Shown: positions 29,238 through 39,000 of the stretch, in pieces
How positions within the stretch are numbered: position 1 is the stretch's first letter
Layout of the letters: every line of letters starts with the position of its first letter
DNA from: Rhodocyclales bacterium
Lineage (GTDB): Bacteria > Pseudomonadota > Gammaproteobacteria > Burkholderiales > Rhodocyclaceae
Assembly: GCA_016215645.1 (NCBI GenBank)
Contig: JACRIX010000051.1
Coordinates: forward strand, 54,523-118,522
DNA: 64,000 nucleotides
Direction: 5' to 3'
Made by a program: the position numbers and the translations under genes
Notes under the pieces: generated by a model
Database searches by the model: none
Told to the model about the DNA's origin: nothing
The model's input: the letters and a program-made list of their open reading frames with translations, nothing else

Positions 29238-30554
29238 ATGGAAACGCATACGACGGGCGACTCTGCAAACCCCGGCCGCGCCAGGGCGACGCTGCTGGTG
29301 GTCGACGACGAGCCGGCCAACCTCGGCGTGCTGAACGCCGTGCTGCAACCGCATTTTCGCGTTCGCGTTGCCCGCTCCGGTGCCGATGCGCTGCGCGCGG
29401 CCAACAGCGAGCCACGCCCCGACCTGATCCTGCTCGACGTGATGATGCCGGGAATGGACGGTTACGCCGTGCTTGCCCGATTGCGCGAAACCGAGAGCGG
29501 CCGCGACGTTCCGGTGATCTTTGTTACCGCCATGGATTCCAGCGAGGACGAACAGCGCGGCCTCGAAAGCGGCGCAGCTGACTACATCACCAAGCCGATC
29601 AACCCTGCCATCGTGCTGGCCCGGGTGCGCGCCCAGCTTGAGGCCAGGCAGACGCGTGACATGCTGAAGAAATTCAACCTGCAACTGGAACATCAAGTGG
29701 AGGAAGGTACCCACGCGCTGGAGCAGGCCCAGCTGCAACTCATGCAATCGGAAAAGATGGCATCGATCGGCCAGCTGGCGGCCGGCGTGGCGCACGAAAT
29801 CAACAACCCGATCGGATTCGTCGGCTCGAACCTCGGCACGCTCGCCGGGTATCTGGAGGACATTTTCTCCATCGTCGCCGCCTACGAGACGGCCGCGACG
29901 GCGGCCGGCAACGAAGCCGCTTTCGACGAGGTGCGAAGCCTCAGGCAGAAACTGGACTACGACTATCTCAAGGAGGACATCGCACAGCTGCTGGGCGAGT
30001 CCAAGGACGGCCTGGCGCGCGTGCGCAAGATCGTTCAGGACCTCAAGGGTTTTTCCCACGTCAGCGACACGGTATGGGAGTGGGCCGACATCCACGAGGG
30101 CATCGATTCGACGCTGAACATGGTCTGGAACGAGCTGAAGTACCACTGCACCGTGAAGAAGGACTACGGTCCGCTGCCGAAAATTCACTGCCTGCCTTCA
30201 CAGCTCAACCAGGTAATCATGAACCTGCTGGTCAATGCCGGGCATGCCATCGAGGGCAAGGGCGAGATCACCATTGCCACCGAATGCCACGGCGACACGG
30301 CGGTACGGGTTTCGATCAGTGACACGGGCACGGGTATCGCACCGGCGGCGCTGGCAAAGGTTTTCGATCCATTTTTCACCACCAAGCCGGTGGGCAAGGG
30401 CACCGGGCTGGGCTTGTCGCTGGCCTGGAACATCGTCCAACGCCACGGCGGCAAGATCGAGGTGACGAGTGAAGTCGGCAAAGGCACCACCTTTACCCTT
30501 ACGCTGCCCGTGGAGCCAAGCCAGGCAGAGGCCGCGGACGCCATGCCTGCGTAG
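29238..30554 (+). CDS. Receiver-histidine kinase (REC-HisKA-HATPase)
   Basis: 438 residues, soluble. An N-terminal receiver (about 18-135) has VVDDEPANL, LILLDVMMPGMDG and ITKPINP. A coiled coil (about 140-170) follows. The kinase core starts with [20 protein letters not shown] (His near 185), with HATPase boxes MNLLVNAGHAI, DTGTGI and [20 protein letters not shown] is the ATP-lid region. This is the inverted order (REC before kinase) typical of soluble relay kinases that receive phosphate from another kinase. Its core is closely similar to that of the PAS-PAS kinase at 34117. It starts 12 bp after the CHASE kinase. Confidence 0.92.
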   Translation: METHTTGDSANPGRARATLLVVDDEPANLGVLNAVLQPHFRVRVARSGADALRAANSEPRPDLILLDVMMPGMDGYAVLARLRETESGRDVPVIFVTAMDSSEDEQRGLESGAADYITKPINPAIVLARVRAQLEARQTRDMLKKFNLQLEHQVEEGTHALEQAQLQLMQSEKMASIGQLAAGVAHEINNPIGFVGSNLGTLAGYLEDIFSIVAAYETAATAAGNEAAFDEVRSLRQKLDYDYLKEDIAQLLGESKDGLARVRKIVQDLKGFSHVSDTVWEWADIHEGIDSTLNMVWNELKYHCTVKKDYGPLPKIHCLPSQLNQVIMNLLVNAGHAIEGKGEITIATECHGDTAVRVSISDTGTGIAPAALAKVFDPFFTTKPVGKGTGLGLSLAWNIVQRHGGKIEVTSEVGKGTTFTLTLPVEPSQAEAADAMPA

Positions 30555-30580
30555 TTGCCGCAAATAATTGCGTAAATCAC
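30550..30580 (+). promoter_or_regulatory. Hairpin element B upstream of the EAL-REC unit
   Basis: CGTAG at 30550, a perfect 5-bp stem CGCAA/TTGCG with a 4-nt loop (30559-30572), then TCAC at 30577. Position-by-position spacing is identical to element A at 22274. The innermost stem pair differs but is complementary in both copies (G-C in A, A-T in B). The 142-bp gap 30555-30696 holds nothing else that I can support. Confidence 0.45.
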
Positions 30581-30696
30581 GACTATGAATGGATTTGCTG
30601 GCTTCGTACCATTTTCAGTGTCTGGCAATGGAGCGGGGCCGACCCGATAGGCGGAGCGGACGCTGCAGATGCAAGGCATCGCGAGGGAAGATCAAA

Positions 30697-30873
30697 ATGA
30701 CCAGGATTCTCCGAATTGCGCGAGCGAAGGCAGGTGACATGGCCCGGGTGTTGAACGCCGACGTACCGCAATTGCTGCGAAGCGGCATCGTTCCGTCGGT
30801 CTGGGCCGCCAGGCATCTGGCGCGCGACACGCGATACGGCCGGGGCGGTCGTCACGTCGATTCGGTAGTCTGA
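30697..30873 (+). CDS. Small ORF (58 residues) coupled to the EAL-REC gene
   Basis: An ATG at 30697 is preceded by GAGGGAAG (30683-30690), a good Shine-Dalgarno at normal spacing. The stop shares its A with the ATG of the EAL-REC gene (TGATG at 30871-30875), the usual sign of translational coupling. The product is small and basic (MTRILRIARAKAGDMARVL and so on, ending RHVDSVV), with no recognised domain or membrane segment. It could be a genuine small regulator or a leader peptide that sets translation of the phosphodiesterase. It may also be spurious; support is local only. Confidence 0.45.
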   Translation: MTRILRIARAKAGDMARVLNADVPQLLRSGIVPSVWAARHLARDTRYGRGGRHVDSVV

Positions 30874-32105
30874 TGCGCGGCGCCATCGACCGTCCGCAGC
30901 TGGAGAGCGCCTTGCGGCATGCGCAGGAGCGCAAGGAACTGCGGGTGCACTATCAGCCGCGGGTGGACCTGCACAACGGCCAGATTGTCGCTGCGGAGGC
31001 ACTGCTGCGCTGGCAGCACGATGGAGCGCTGGTGCAGCCGAACGACTTCATTCCGCTGGCCGAGGAAACCGGGCTGATCCAGCGCATGGGCACCTGGGTG
31101 CTGGGCGAAGTCTGCCGCCAGCAGCGCGACTGGCTCGATCGCGGCGTACCGAATGTCACCATAGGCGTGAACGTCTCGCAGCGGCAGTTGCGCGCGCGCG
31201 CGGCCGATGAAGAGTTGCCCGCGTTGTGCCGCCGCTTGCTCGACGCGGTGGATCTCGACGCGCGCTGGATCGAGCTTGAACTGACGGAAAGCCTTCTCAT
31301 GGAGACCCCCGAGCGGACGATAGCGCAGCTGCAGGAGCTCAACGATGCGGGCATCAAGCTGGCCATCGACGACTTCGGTACCGGCTATTCCAGCCTGGCC
31401 TACCTGACGCAACTTCCGCTGAGCTATCTGAAGATCGACCGCTCCTTCGTCAATCATGTCTGTACCGAACCGAACAGCGCCGCCGTGGCCCGCGCCATCA
31501 TCGGCCTGGCGCACAGCCTGCGCCTGACGGTGATCGCCGAGGGCGTTGAAACCGCCGCTCAGCTTGGCTTCCTGCGCAAGGTCGACTGCGATGAAATGCA
31601 GGGGTTCTATTTCAGCCGGCCGCTGCCGGCGGACCAGTTCGAGGCGATGCTGGTGGCGGGCGAGTCCATCGCCGTCAGCGCCGGACCGTCGACCGAGACC
31701 CTGCTGCTGGTCGACGACGAAGTCAGCATCCTGAGGTCGCTCACACGTCTGCTGCGCCGCGACGGCTACAACATCCTGACCACCACGGACCCGCGCGAGG
31801 GCCTCGAAATGCTGTCGATCAATGACGTCCAGGTGATCATTTCCGACCAGCGCATGCCGCTGATGGCGGGATCCGAGTTCCTCCACCGGGTCAGGGAGAT
31901 CCATCCCGACACCGTGCGCATGATGCTGACCGGCTACGCCGACCTGGAGAGCGTCAAGGACGCCATCAACCGCGGCGCGATCTGGCGCTACCTGACCAAG
32001 CCCTGGGAGGGTGACGAGCTGCGCCGGCTCGTGCGCGAGGGTTTTCGCGAGTACGTCCTGCGCAGGGGGAACCATGGCAACGCCATCTCAACCACTCCAG
32101 CATGA
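30873..32105 (+). CDS. EAL-REC c-di-GMP phosphodiesterase
   Basis: 410 residues. An EAL domain (about 8-250) has all key elements: EALLRW, NVSQRQL, ELTESLL, IDDFGTGYSSLAYL, LKIDRSFV, VIAEGVET and the final MQGFYFSRPL. It is therefore probably an active phosphodiesterase that linearises c-di-GMP. A receiver follows at the C-terminus (about 270-390; VDDEVS, VIISDQRMPLMAG, MLTGYAD, TKPWEGD), the reverse of the common REC-EAL order. There is no GGDEF domain; the protein begins directly at the residues that normally join GGDEF to EAL (DRPQLESALRHA). It overlaps the next gene by 32 nt. Confidence 0.92.
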   Translation: MRGAIDRPQLESALRHAQERKELRVHYQPRVDLHNGQIVAAEALLRWQHDGALVQPNDFIPLAEETGLIQRMGTWVLGEVCRQQRDWLDRGVPNVTIGVNVSQRQLRARAADEELPALCRRLLDAVDLDARWIELELTESLLMETPERTIAQLQELNDAGIKLAIDDFGTGYSSLAYLTQLPLSYLKIDRSFVNHVCTEPNSAAVARAIIGLAHSLRLTVIAEGVETAAQLGFLRKVDCDEMQGFYFSRPLPADQFEAMLVAGESIAVSAGPSTETLLLVDDEVSILRSLTRLLRRDGYNILTTTDPREGLEMLSINDVQVIISDQRMPLMAGSEFLHRVREIHPDTVRMMLTGYADLESVKDAINRGAIWRYLTKPWEGDELRRLVREGFREYVLRRGNHGNAISTTPA

Positions 32106-32943
32106 CGCCATGACCCCCATTGAGATCGCCGATATCGCCGCCGCCGAGAGGCCGACCTTGTTGCTGGTAGACGATGAGGACGGCATTCTGTCGTCCCTGA
32201 GACGACTGCTGCGACGCGAAACCTACCAGGTCGTCACCGCCAACTGTGGCCAGGCCGGACTGGACGAATTGGCCCGTCGTCCGGTGGATGTCATCATTTC
32301 CGACCAGCGCATGCCGGGCATGAGCGGTGTCGAGTTCCTGCGGCGCGCCAAGGAAGTCCACCCGGACACGATACGCATGGTGCTCTCGGGCTACGCAGAC
32401 CTGCAAAGCATTACCGATGCCATCAACGAAGGTTCCATCTACAAGTTCCTCTCCAAGCCGTGGGACGATGACGTGCTCAAGGCCGAAATCGCGGACGCCT
32501 TCCGTCGCAAGGCCCTGCGCGACGAAAACAGGAGACTGAGCCTGGAGCTGCGCTCCACCAACGCCGAGCTGGTCCGCGTGAATGACCAGTTGCAGGCGGC
32601 GCTGGACACGCAACGGCGTCGCACCGAACTGGGAGAGGCGGCGCTTGCGGCGGCGCAGGAAATCGTGAACTGCGTGCCGCTGCCGATACTCGGCGTTGAC
32701 CCGGACGGGCTTCTGGTGTTCGCCAATGCGGCGGCCGCGCGGAGTTTCGCGCGGCGCCCCCTGCTGGGCGCTTTCGTTGCCGAGGCACTGCCGCCCGCGG
32801 CGGCGGACCTGGTGGCGCAGGGGCATGGCGAAGCACGCATGGTGATCGACCAGGACGCCTATCGCGCAAGCTGCCATGCCGTCGATTCGATCATGCGGCA
32901 GCGCGGCTACCTGCTGATATTCCTGCCGGACCCCAAACCATGA
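32074..32943 (+). CDS. REC-PAS response regulator without DNA-binding domain
   Basis: 289 residues from ATG 32074, which has AGGGGGA just upstream. The receiver (about 24-140) has LLLVDDEDG, VIISDQRMPGMSG, VLSGYAD and SKPWDDD and is very similar to the receiver of the preceding EAL-REC protein, as expected from a duplication. A coiled coil (about 150-195) leads to a small PAS-like domain (about 200-285; VPLPILGVDPDGLLVFANAA). No enzymatic or DNA-binding output is present. An alternative start at 32110 lacks a ribosome-binding site. It ends on the start of the next gene (ATGA). Confidence 0.85.
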   Translation: MATPSQPLQHDAMTPIEIADIAAAERPTLLLVDDEDGILSSLRRLLRRETYQVVTANCGQAGLDELARRPVDVIISDQRMPGMSGVEFLRRAKEVHPDTIRMVLSGYADLQSITDAINEGSIYKFLSKPWDDDVLKAEIADAFRRKALRDENRRLSLELRSTNAELVRVNDQLQAALDTQRRRTELGEAALAAAQEIVNCVPLPILGVDPDGLLVFANAAAARSFARRPLLGAFVAEALPPAAADLVAQGHGEARMVIDQDAYRASCHAVDSIMRQRGYLLIFLPDPKP

Positions 32944-33269
32944 ACACCGACGATTTCGCGAACGTGCCGTTGGCCTCGGTGGCTCCGGGGGCGCGGTTGG
33001 CCGCCGCCGTGGTCGGCGCCGACGGACACGTCCTGATGACGGCCGGCAGCCAACTCACCGAGGCGATCCTGGAGGGCCTCGCCGCGCGCGGCGTTGTCGC
33101 CGTCGCGATCGAGGCGCCGCGCGGCGAGCCCGAACTGGCCGCGGCACGGGACGGCGCGCGCCAGCGCCTCGTCCACTTGTTCCGCGGTTGCGACCTGGAT
33201 GAGGACGGGGGCGCCGCGAGAATGCTGTTCGACGCGGTGCTGGAGCGCCGCCTGGAGGACTTGCGATGA
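32940..33269 (+). CDS. Small stand-alone domain related to the HD-GYP C-terminus
   Basis: A 109-residue soluble protein. Residues about 8-58 (VPLASVAPGARLAAAVVG, then DGHVLMTAGSQLTEAILEGL) match the pattern of the C-terminal domain of the HD-GYP protein at 20859 (LAPGMVLARDFFARDGVLLL). This unit is often appended to HD-GYP proteins and is probably a small beta-rich interaction module. The last 45 residues look helical. It is sandwiched by ATGA overlaps on both sides, so its production is tied to the REC-PAS and HDOD proteins. Function unknown; a scaffold or adaptor is a guess. Confidence 0.78.
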   Translation: MNTDDFANVPLASVAPGARLAAAVVGADGHVLMTAGSQLTEAILEGLAARGVVAVAIEAPRGEPELAAARDGARQRLVHLFRGCDLDEDGGAARMLFDAVLERRLEDLR

Positions 33270-34114
33270 CGACGCCCGGACTGGCGCAGATTGTCGGCGG
33301 CCTGCGCACGCTCCCCTCCTTGCCGACGGTGGTAATGGAACTGCTGCACACCATGGGCGACGAGGACGTCGATATCGACCGCCTGGCGCGCGGCATCGGC
33401 AACGACCAGGCGCTGGCGGCGCGCACCCTGCGCGTGGCCAACTCGCCCTTCTACGGAATACAGGGAAAGGTGGACACGATTGCCGAGGCAATCACCGTGC
33501 TGGGCTTCGTCAATGTCCGTTCGCTGGTGACCACCGCCGGGATCGCCACGGCGTGGCCGACAAGTGCCGCTGCGGGCTTCGATGCCCGGATTTTCTGGCG
33601 CCATAGCCTCTCCGTCGCGTCCTGTGCCGAGACACTGGCGCGCCATGCCAGGCTGCGTCCGGAAACCCACTTCCTGGCCGGACTGCTTCACGACATCGGT
33701 CGCCTCGCGCTGGTCGCCACGCATCCCGATGCCTTTGCCGACGCCTTGCGTCATCGCGCGCTGAACGATTGCGCCCTGGTCGAGTCCGAACGCGCGGTGC
33801 TGGGTTTCGACCACGCCGAGATCGGCGGCGAGCTGTGCCGCCACTGGCGCATTCCCGGCTCGATCGCCGACGCGGTCGAGCGCCACCATCGGCCGGCCCC
33901 GGCCTCGGTCGGCGCAACGGTCGGCATGGCCGATGTCGTCCATGTCGCCGATGCAATCGCCCATGCGTTCGATCTGGCGGGAGATCGCGACGCGCGGGTG
34001 CCGGTGCCGGAAGCGGCCGCATGGGGGCGCCTCGCGCTCGATGCAACGAGTCTGCGCACAGTGCTGGAAAAGACCGAGCGGCAGTTCCACGGATTCGCCA
34101 ACATACTGGGGTGA
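33266..34114 (+). CDS. HDOD-domain signalling protein
   Basis: A 282-residue soluble protein covering one HDOD domain (about 8-215): LPSLPTVVMELLHTMGDED, DQALAARTLRVANSPFYG, ITVLGFVNVRSLVTTAG, FWRHSLSVASCAETLA and FLAGLLHDIGRLAL. An HD pair is present in the last motif, but HDOD domains generally act as non-catalytic output modules in two-component and c-di-GMP signalling. A C-terminal extension (about 225-282) is helical. It overlaps the previous gene by ATGA and is followed after 2 bp by the PAS kinase. Confidence 0.9.
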   Translation: MTTPGLAQIVGGLRTLPSLPTVVMELLHTMGDEDVDIDRLARGIGNDQALAARTLRVANSPFYGIQGKVDTIAEAITVLGFVNVRSLVTTAGIATAWPTSAAAGFDARIFWRHSLSVASCAETLARHARLRPETHFLAGLLHDIGRLALVATHPDAFADALRHRALNDCALVESERAVLGFDHAEIGGELCRHWRIPGSIADAVERHHRPAPASVGATVGMADVVHVADAIAHAFDLAGDRDARVPVPEAAAWGRLALDATSLRTVLEKTERQFHGFANILG

Positions 34115-34116
34115 TC

Positions 34117-35970
34117 ATGTCCAACGAGACCGAAACGGCACCGGCTGCCGAGCTTTCGCTGGCCCATTTGAAGGCCCTGGCGGAGGCATTGCCGACGGCC
34201 ATCGCGGCGCACGACGGCGACGTCCTGGTGCTGGTGAACGATGCGATGTGTGTGCTGAGCGGCTATTCGCGCGAACAATTGATGGGAATGAAGTTCTGGG
34301 ACCTGTACTCGCCCCGGATGCGCGACAAGGCGAAGGAACGCGGTCGGTCGCGCCTGCAGGGCCTGGCGGCGAAAGCACGCTACGAGGTCGCGCTGCATAC
34401 CGCGCAGGGGGAGGAGCGCTGGGCGGACATGATCGCCACCGTGATGAGCGTGGATGGCTGCAGGATAGCGCTGGGCAGCTTCCTCGATACCACCGAACGC
34501 AAGCGGGCCGAGCTTCTGCAAAAGCAGGCGCAGAAGGTGCTCGCCCAGATCATCGACAGCAACCCCGTGCCGACCTTCGTCATCGACAAGGACCACCTGA
34601 TCACGCACTGGAACAAGGCCTGCGAACAGATCCTCGGATGCAAGGCGGTTGACATGGTGGGCACGCGAAATCAGCAAAAGGTGTTTTACGGCAAAGAGCG
34701 TTCGACCATGGCTGATCTGATTGTTGACGGCAGCATGGAAAAGGTCATCAGCCAGCTGTATGCCGACAAGCGCCTGACCCGCTCGCAACTGATCGAGGGC
34801 GCCTATGAAGCCGAGGATTTCTTTCCCCATTTCGGCGAGTCCGGCAACTGGCTGTATTTTGCCGCCGCGCCGTTGACCGATGCCGAAGGCCTCGTCAATG
34901 GCGCGGTGGAGACGCTACAGGACTTCACCGAACGGCGGCTTGCCGAATCCGAGCTGATCAAATCCAAGCGCGAATTGGAGCAACTGGTGGCGACCCGCAA
35001 CGAGCAACTGCGCGAGGCGACGCGCGAGCTCGAGGCGGACGTCGCCCGGCGCGAGAAGGCGGAAGCCGAACTCACCCGGCAACTGGCGGAACTCTCGGTC
35101 TTGCATGCCGACCTGAAACAGGCCCAGCAACAGCTGGTGCAATCGGAAAAGCTGGCGTCGATCGGCCAACTGGCGGCGGGGGTGGCGCATGAAATCAACA
35201 ACCCGATCGGTTTCGTGCAGTCGAACCTGGGCTCGCTGGAGCGCTACTTCGAGCACCTCATGAGACTGCTGGAAGGCTACCGGGAAGGGGAAATCCTGCT
35301 CGGCGAAGCGTTAAAGAGCCACGCGGGCGGCACCGAGCTGATCGAACGGATGAAACAGCTTAAGCAGGACGCCGAGCTGGACTATCTGAAGGACGACATA
35401 CCCGACCTGCTGAAGGAATCCCGCGATGGCATCGTGCGCGTCAAACAGATCGTCGCCGACCTCAAGGACTTTTCGCGCGTGGACAGTCAGCAGCAATGGG
35501 AATGGGCCGACATTACCGCTGGCCTCAACTCGACGCTCAACGTGGTCCAGAACGAGATCAAGTACCGCGCCGAAGTCGTCAAGGAGTATGCCGAACTACC
35601 CCAGATCAAGTGTCTGCCGTCACAACTCAACCAGGTCTTCATGAACCTGTTGGTGAATGCCGCCCAGGCCACGCCAGAGGGCACGCGCGGCACCATCACG
35701 ATACGTTGTGGCGCCGAGCCCCGGGGGGTCTGGATCGAGATCGCCGATACCGGCGCAGGGATTCCGGCGGAAAATCTGAAACGCATTTTCGATCCCTTTT
35801 TCACCACCAAGCCCGTCGGCAAGGGGACCGGGCTGGGCTTGTCATTGTCCTACGGGATTGTCCGCAAGCACGGCGGGCAGATCGAGGTCGCCAGCGAGGT
35901 CGGCGTTGGCACGCGCTTTCGCGTTTCCTTGCCGATGGAGCCGCCGGAGGCGGGCGCCGCGGCATCCTGA
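34117..35970 (+). CDS. PAS-PAS sensor histidine kinase (soluble)
   Basis: 617 residues, no TM helix. Two PAS domains (about 18-128 and 140-275; [20 protein letters not shown] and [20 protein letters not shown]) are followed by a long coiled coil (about 280-345). The kinase core has [20 protein letters not shown] (His near 358), the N box [17 protein letters not shown] and [10 protein letters not shown]. The core closely resembles that of the REC-kinase at 29238, including the LPSQLNQV stretch before the N box. The second PAS contains the longer insertion seen in PAS domains of the Fold-4/NtrY-like kinases ([13 protein letters not shown]). It lies 2 bp after the HDOD gene and closes the signalling operon. 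Confidence 0.92.
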   Translation: MSNETETAPAAELSLAHLKALAEALPTAIAAHDGDVLVLVNDAMCVLSGYSREQLMGMKFWDLYSPRMRDKAKERGRSRLQGLAAKARYEVALHTAQGEERWADMIATVMSVDGCRIALGSFLDTTERKRAELLQKQAQKVLAQIIDSNPVPTFVIDKDHLITHWNKACEQILGCKAVDMVGTRNQQKVFYGKERSTMADLIVDGSMEKVISQLYADKRLTRSQLIEGAYEAEDFFPHFGESGNWLYFAAAPLTDAEGLVNGAVETLQDFTERRLAESELIKSKRELEQLVATRNEQLREATRELEADVARREKAEAELTRQLAELSVLHADLKQAQQQLVQSEKLASIGQLAAGVAHEINNPIGFVQSNLGSLERYFEHLMRLLEGYREGEILLGEALKSHAGGTELIERMKQLKQDAELDYLKDDIPDLLKESRDGIVRVKQIVADLKDFSRVDSQQQWEWADITAGLNSTLNVVQNEIKYRAEVVKEYAELPQIKCLPSQLNQVFMNLLVNAAQATPEGTRGTITIRCGAEPRGVWIEIADTGAGIPAENLKRIFDPFFTTKPVGKGTGLGLSLSYGIVRKHGGQIEVASEVGVGTRFRVSLPMEPPEAGAAAS

Positions 35971-36017
35971 AAGGAGTCCCGCGCCGCCGCAATCCTGGGG
36001 CGGCCTGAAGCCGCGTC

Positions 36018-39000
36018 TCAGGCGGCGTCTTTCGAGCGCCCCTCGATCAGCGAATACACCGCCGGCACCACCACCAGTGTCAGCAGGGTCGAGGAAATCA
36101 TGCCGCCGATTACCGCGATCGACAGCGGCTGGTTGGTTTCGGCGCCGGCGCCCAGTCCCAGCGCGGCGGGGAAGAGGGCGAGGATTACGGTGGCCGAGGT
36201 CATCATCACCGGCCGCATGCGGATCGGACAGGCGTTGCGCAGCGCGGCGTCGACCGCCATGCCCTGCTCGCGGCGCTGGTTGGTGAGGTCCACCAGCAGG
36301 ATCGAGTTCTTGGCGACGAGGCCGATCAGCAGCGTCAGGCCGATCATCGAGTAGATGTTCAGCGTGTGGCCGAAGAGCCACAGCGCGGCGATGCCGCCGA
36401 CCACGGCCAGCGGCTGGGCCAGCATGACGATGGCCGGTTGCAGGAAGCTGTTGAACTGGCTCGCCAGCACCATGTAGAGCAGCACCAGGGCGAGGCCGAA
36501 GGCGAAGCTCATGTACTTCTGGGTTTTGCCGAATTCCTCTGCCTGGCCGATCAGCTTGACCTGGTAGCCGGCGGGCAGGATTTCGGCGGCTGCCGCGCGC
36601 ACCTGGGCCACGGCGTCGCCGAGCGGGATAGTCGGCGTGCCGTAGAAGGTCGCCGCGTATTGCAGGTCGAAGCGACCGATCACCGCCGGGCCGAGCTTCT
36701 CCTCGAAGCTTGCCACCGAGTCCAGGCGCACCAGCTTGCCGTCGCGATTGCGCAGGAAGATCGTCGACAGGTCGGCGGGCTGGGTGAATCTGCCTTCCCT
36801 GGCCTTGACGCGGATGTCATAGCGCTGGCCGTCGCCCGGCTCGTCGTTGAACTTGGCGATGTCCACGCCGCCGGTAAGCATGTTCACCGCCAGCGCGACG
36901 TCGGCGGTGGACAGGTTGGCATTGGCGATGCGCAGCCGGTCGGGGCGGAACACCAGTTGCGGCAGGTCGAGCTGGAGGTCGGTATCGACGCGGCCGATGC
37001 CGGGCAGGACGGCGAGCTTCTGCTGCAACTCGCGCGTCAGGCGACCGACCTCATCGATGTTCTCGCCGGCCAGCACGAACTGCAGCGGTTCGCCGCGCTG
37101 GCCGCCGCCGACGATGGAAAAGGGCGCGGCAAAGGCGCGCGCGCCGGGGATGGCGGCGAGGTCGCGGCGCACGTCGGCGATCACTTGCTGCTGGCTGCGG
37201 CGGCGTTCCTCGCGCGGCGCCATGCGCACCACCACCGTGCCCTGGTTGACCTGGCCGGCGCTGCCCAGGCCGATCAGGGCGAACTCGGTGCGCACCTCGG
37301 GGTAGTTGTTGAGCACCGCCTCGACTTCGCGCAGCTTGCCGTCGGTATAGGCGATGCTGGAGCCCAGCGGCGTACGCAGCGAAACGCGGAAACGGCCTTC
37401 GTCTTCTTCGGGGGTGAAGGTCTTGCCGATGTTGATGAAGAAGAAGCTGCTGGCGGCGACGATCAGCGTGGTCAGCGCCACTACCCACCAGCGATGCGTC
37501 AGCGCGGCTTCGAGCAGGCGGACGTAGATGCGGTCGAGGCCGCCAAGGATGCCGTCGAGCAGGTGGTAGATGCGCCCGTGCTGCTTCTCGACCTTGAGGT
37601 AGCGCGAGCAGAGCATGGGGGTGAGTGTGAGCGAGACGAACAGCGAAACCAGCACGCCGAAGGTGACCACCACCGCGAAGGAGCGGAAGAACTGGCCGAG
37701 CACGCCCTGCAGGAAGATCACCGGGGCGAAGATCGAAACCAGCGAGAGCGTCGCGGCGATCACCGCGAACACCACTTCGCGGCTGCCATTGACGGCGGCG
37801 GAGACGGGATCGGGATCGAGGTCCTGGCGATGGCGGAAGATGTTTTCCAGCACCACGATGGCATCGTCGACCACCACGCCGATCAGGAGCAGCAGCGCCA
37901 GCATGGTCAGCGAATTCAGCGTGTAGCCGAAAAAGTAGATCACCGCGATGGCGCCCATCAGCGAGACCGGGATCGCCACCGCGACGATCAGAGTCGAGCG
38001 CAGCGAGCGCAGGAAGAACCACACCACCAGCGCCGCCAGCAGCGTGCCCTCGACCAGGTGCTGCTTCAGCGAATTGACGATTTCGAGGATGAACACGGCA
38101 TCGTTGGAGACGATGCTGATCCTCATGCCCGGCGGCAGTTGCGGCTCGATCTCGTTGGCCAGCTTGTGCTTGATGCGCTCGGCGATGGCCACGGTATTGG
38201 CGTTGGCGACCTTGACCACGCCGAGGCCCACGGTCATTTCGCCATTGAAGCGCGCCAGCTGGCGGTTGTCGGTGAGGCCGTCTTCCAGCTCGGCGATGTC
38301 GCCCAGGCGCACGGCGACGCCATTGCGCTGGGCGACGACCAGGCCCGCCAGCGCGTCGAGCGAGTGGAATTCGAGGTCGAGCTTGACCAGGTGCTCGGTG
38401 GCCTGGCCGACGACGAAGCCGCCGGCGAGCTGCACGTGCTCGGCGGCGAAGGCATTGGCGACGTCCTGCGCCGAGATCGCCTGTGCCGTCATGCGCTCGG
38501 GCAGCAGGTTGACCCGGATGGTGCGGTCGCGCCGTCCGCCGAGGCGCACCTCGCCGACGCCGTCGATGGTCTCCAGCTTCTTCTTGACCACGTTGAGCGC
38601 GTACTGGTTGAGCTGCTGCTGGGTGCGGTCGCCCTGCAGCGCCATCCAGAACATCGGCGCGGCATTGGTCTCGACCTTGGCGACGATGGGCGGATCGACG
38701 TCCTTCGGCAGGCGGCGCAGCACTTGATTAACCTTCGACTGCACTTCGTTGTAGGCGACGTCCACGTTCTTTTCCAGGCCGAAGGTGACGTTGATCACCG
38801 AGATGCCGGGCGAGGAGGTGGACTGGATGTGCTCGATGCCGGGGACGGAATTCACCGAGCTTTCGAGCAGGTTGGTGACGCTGGCATCGACGATGTCCGG
38901 GTTGGCGCCCTTCAGTGCCGTGGTCACCGAGACCACCGGAAACTCGATGTAGGGCAGGCGGTCCATGCCGATGCGGCTGAAGGAGATGACGCCGAACAGC

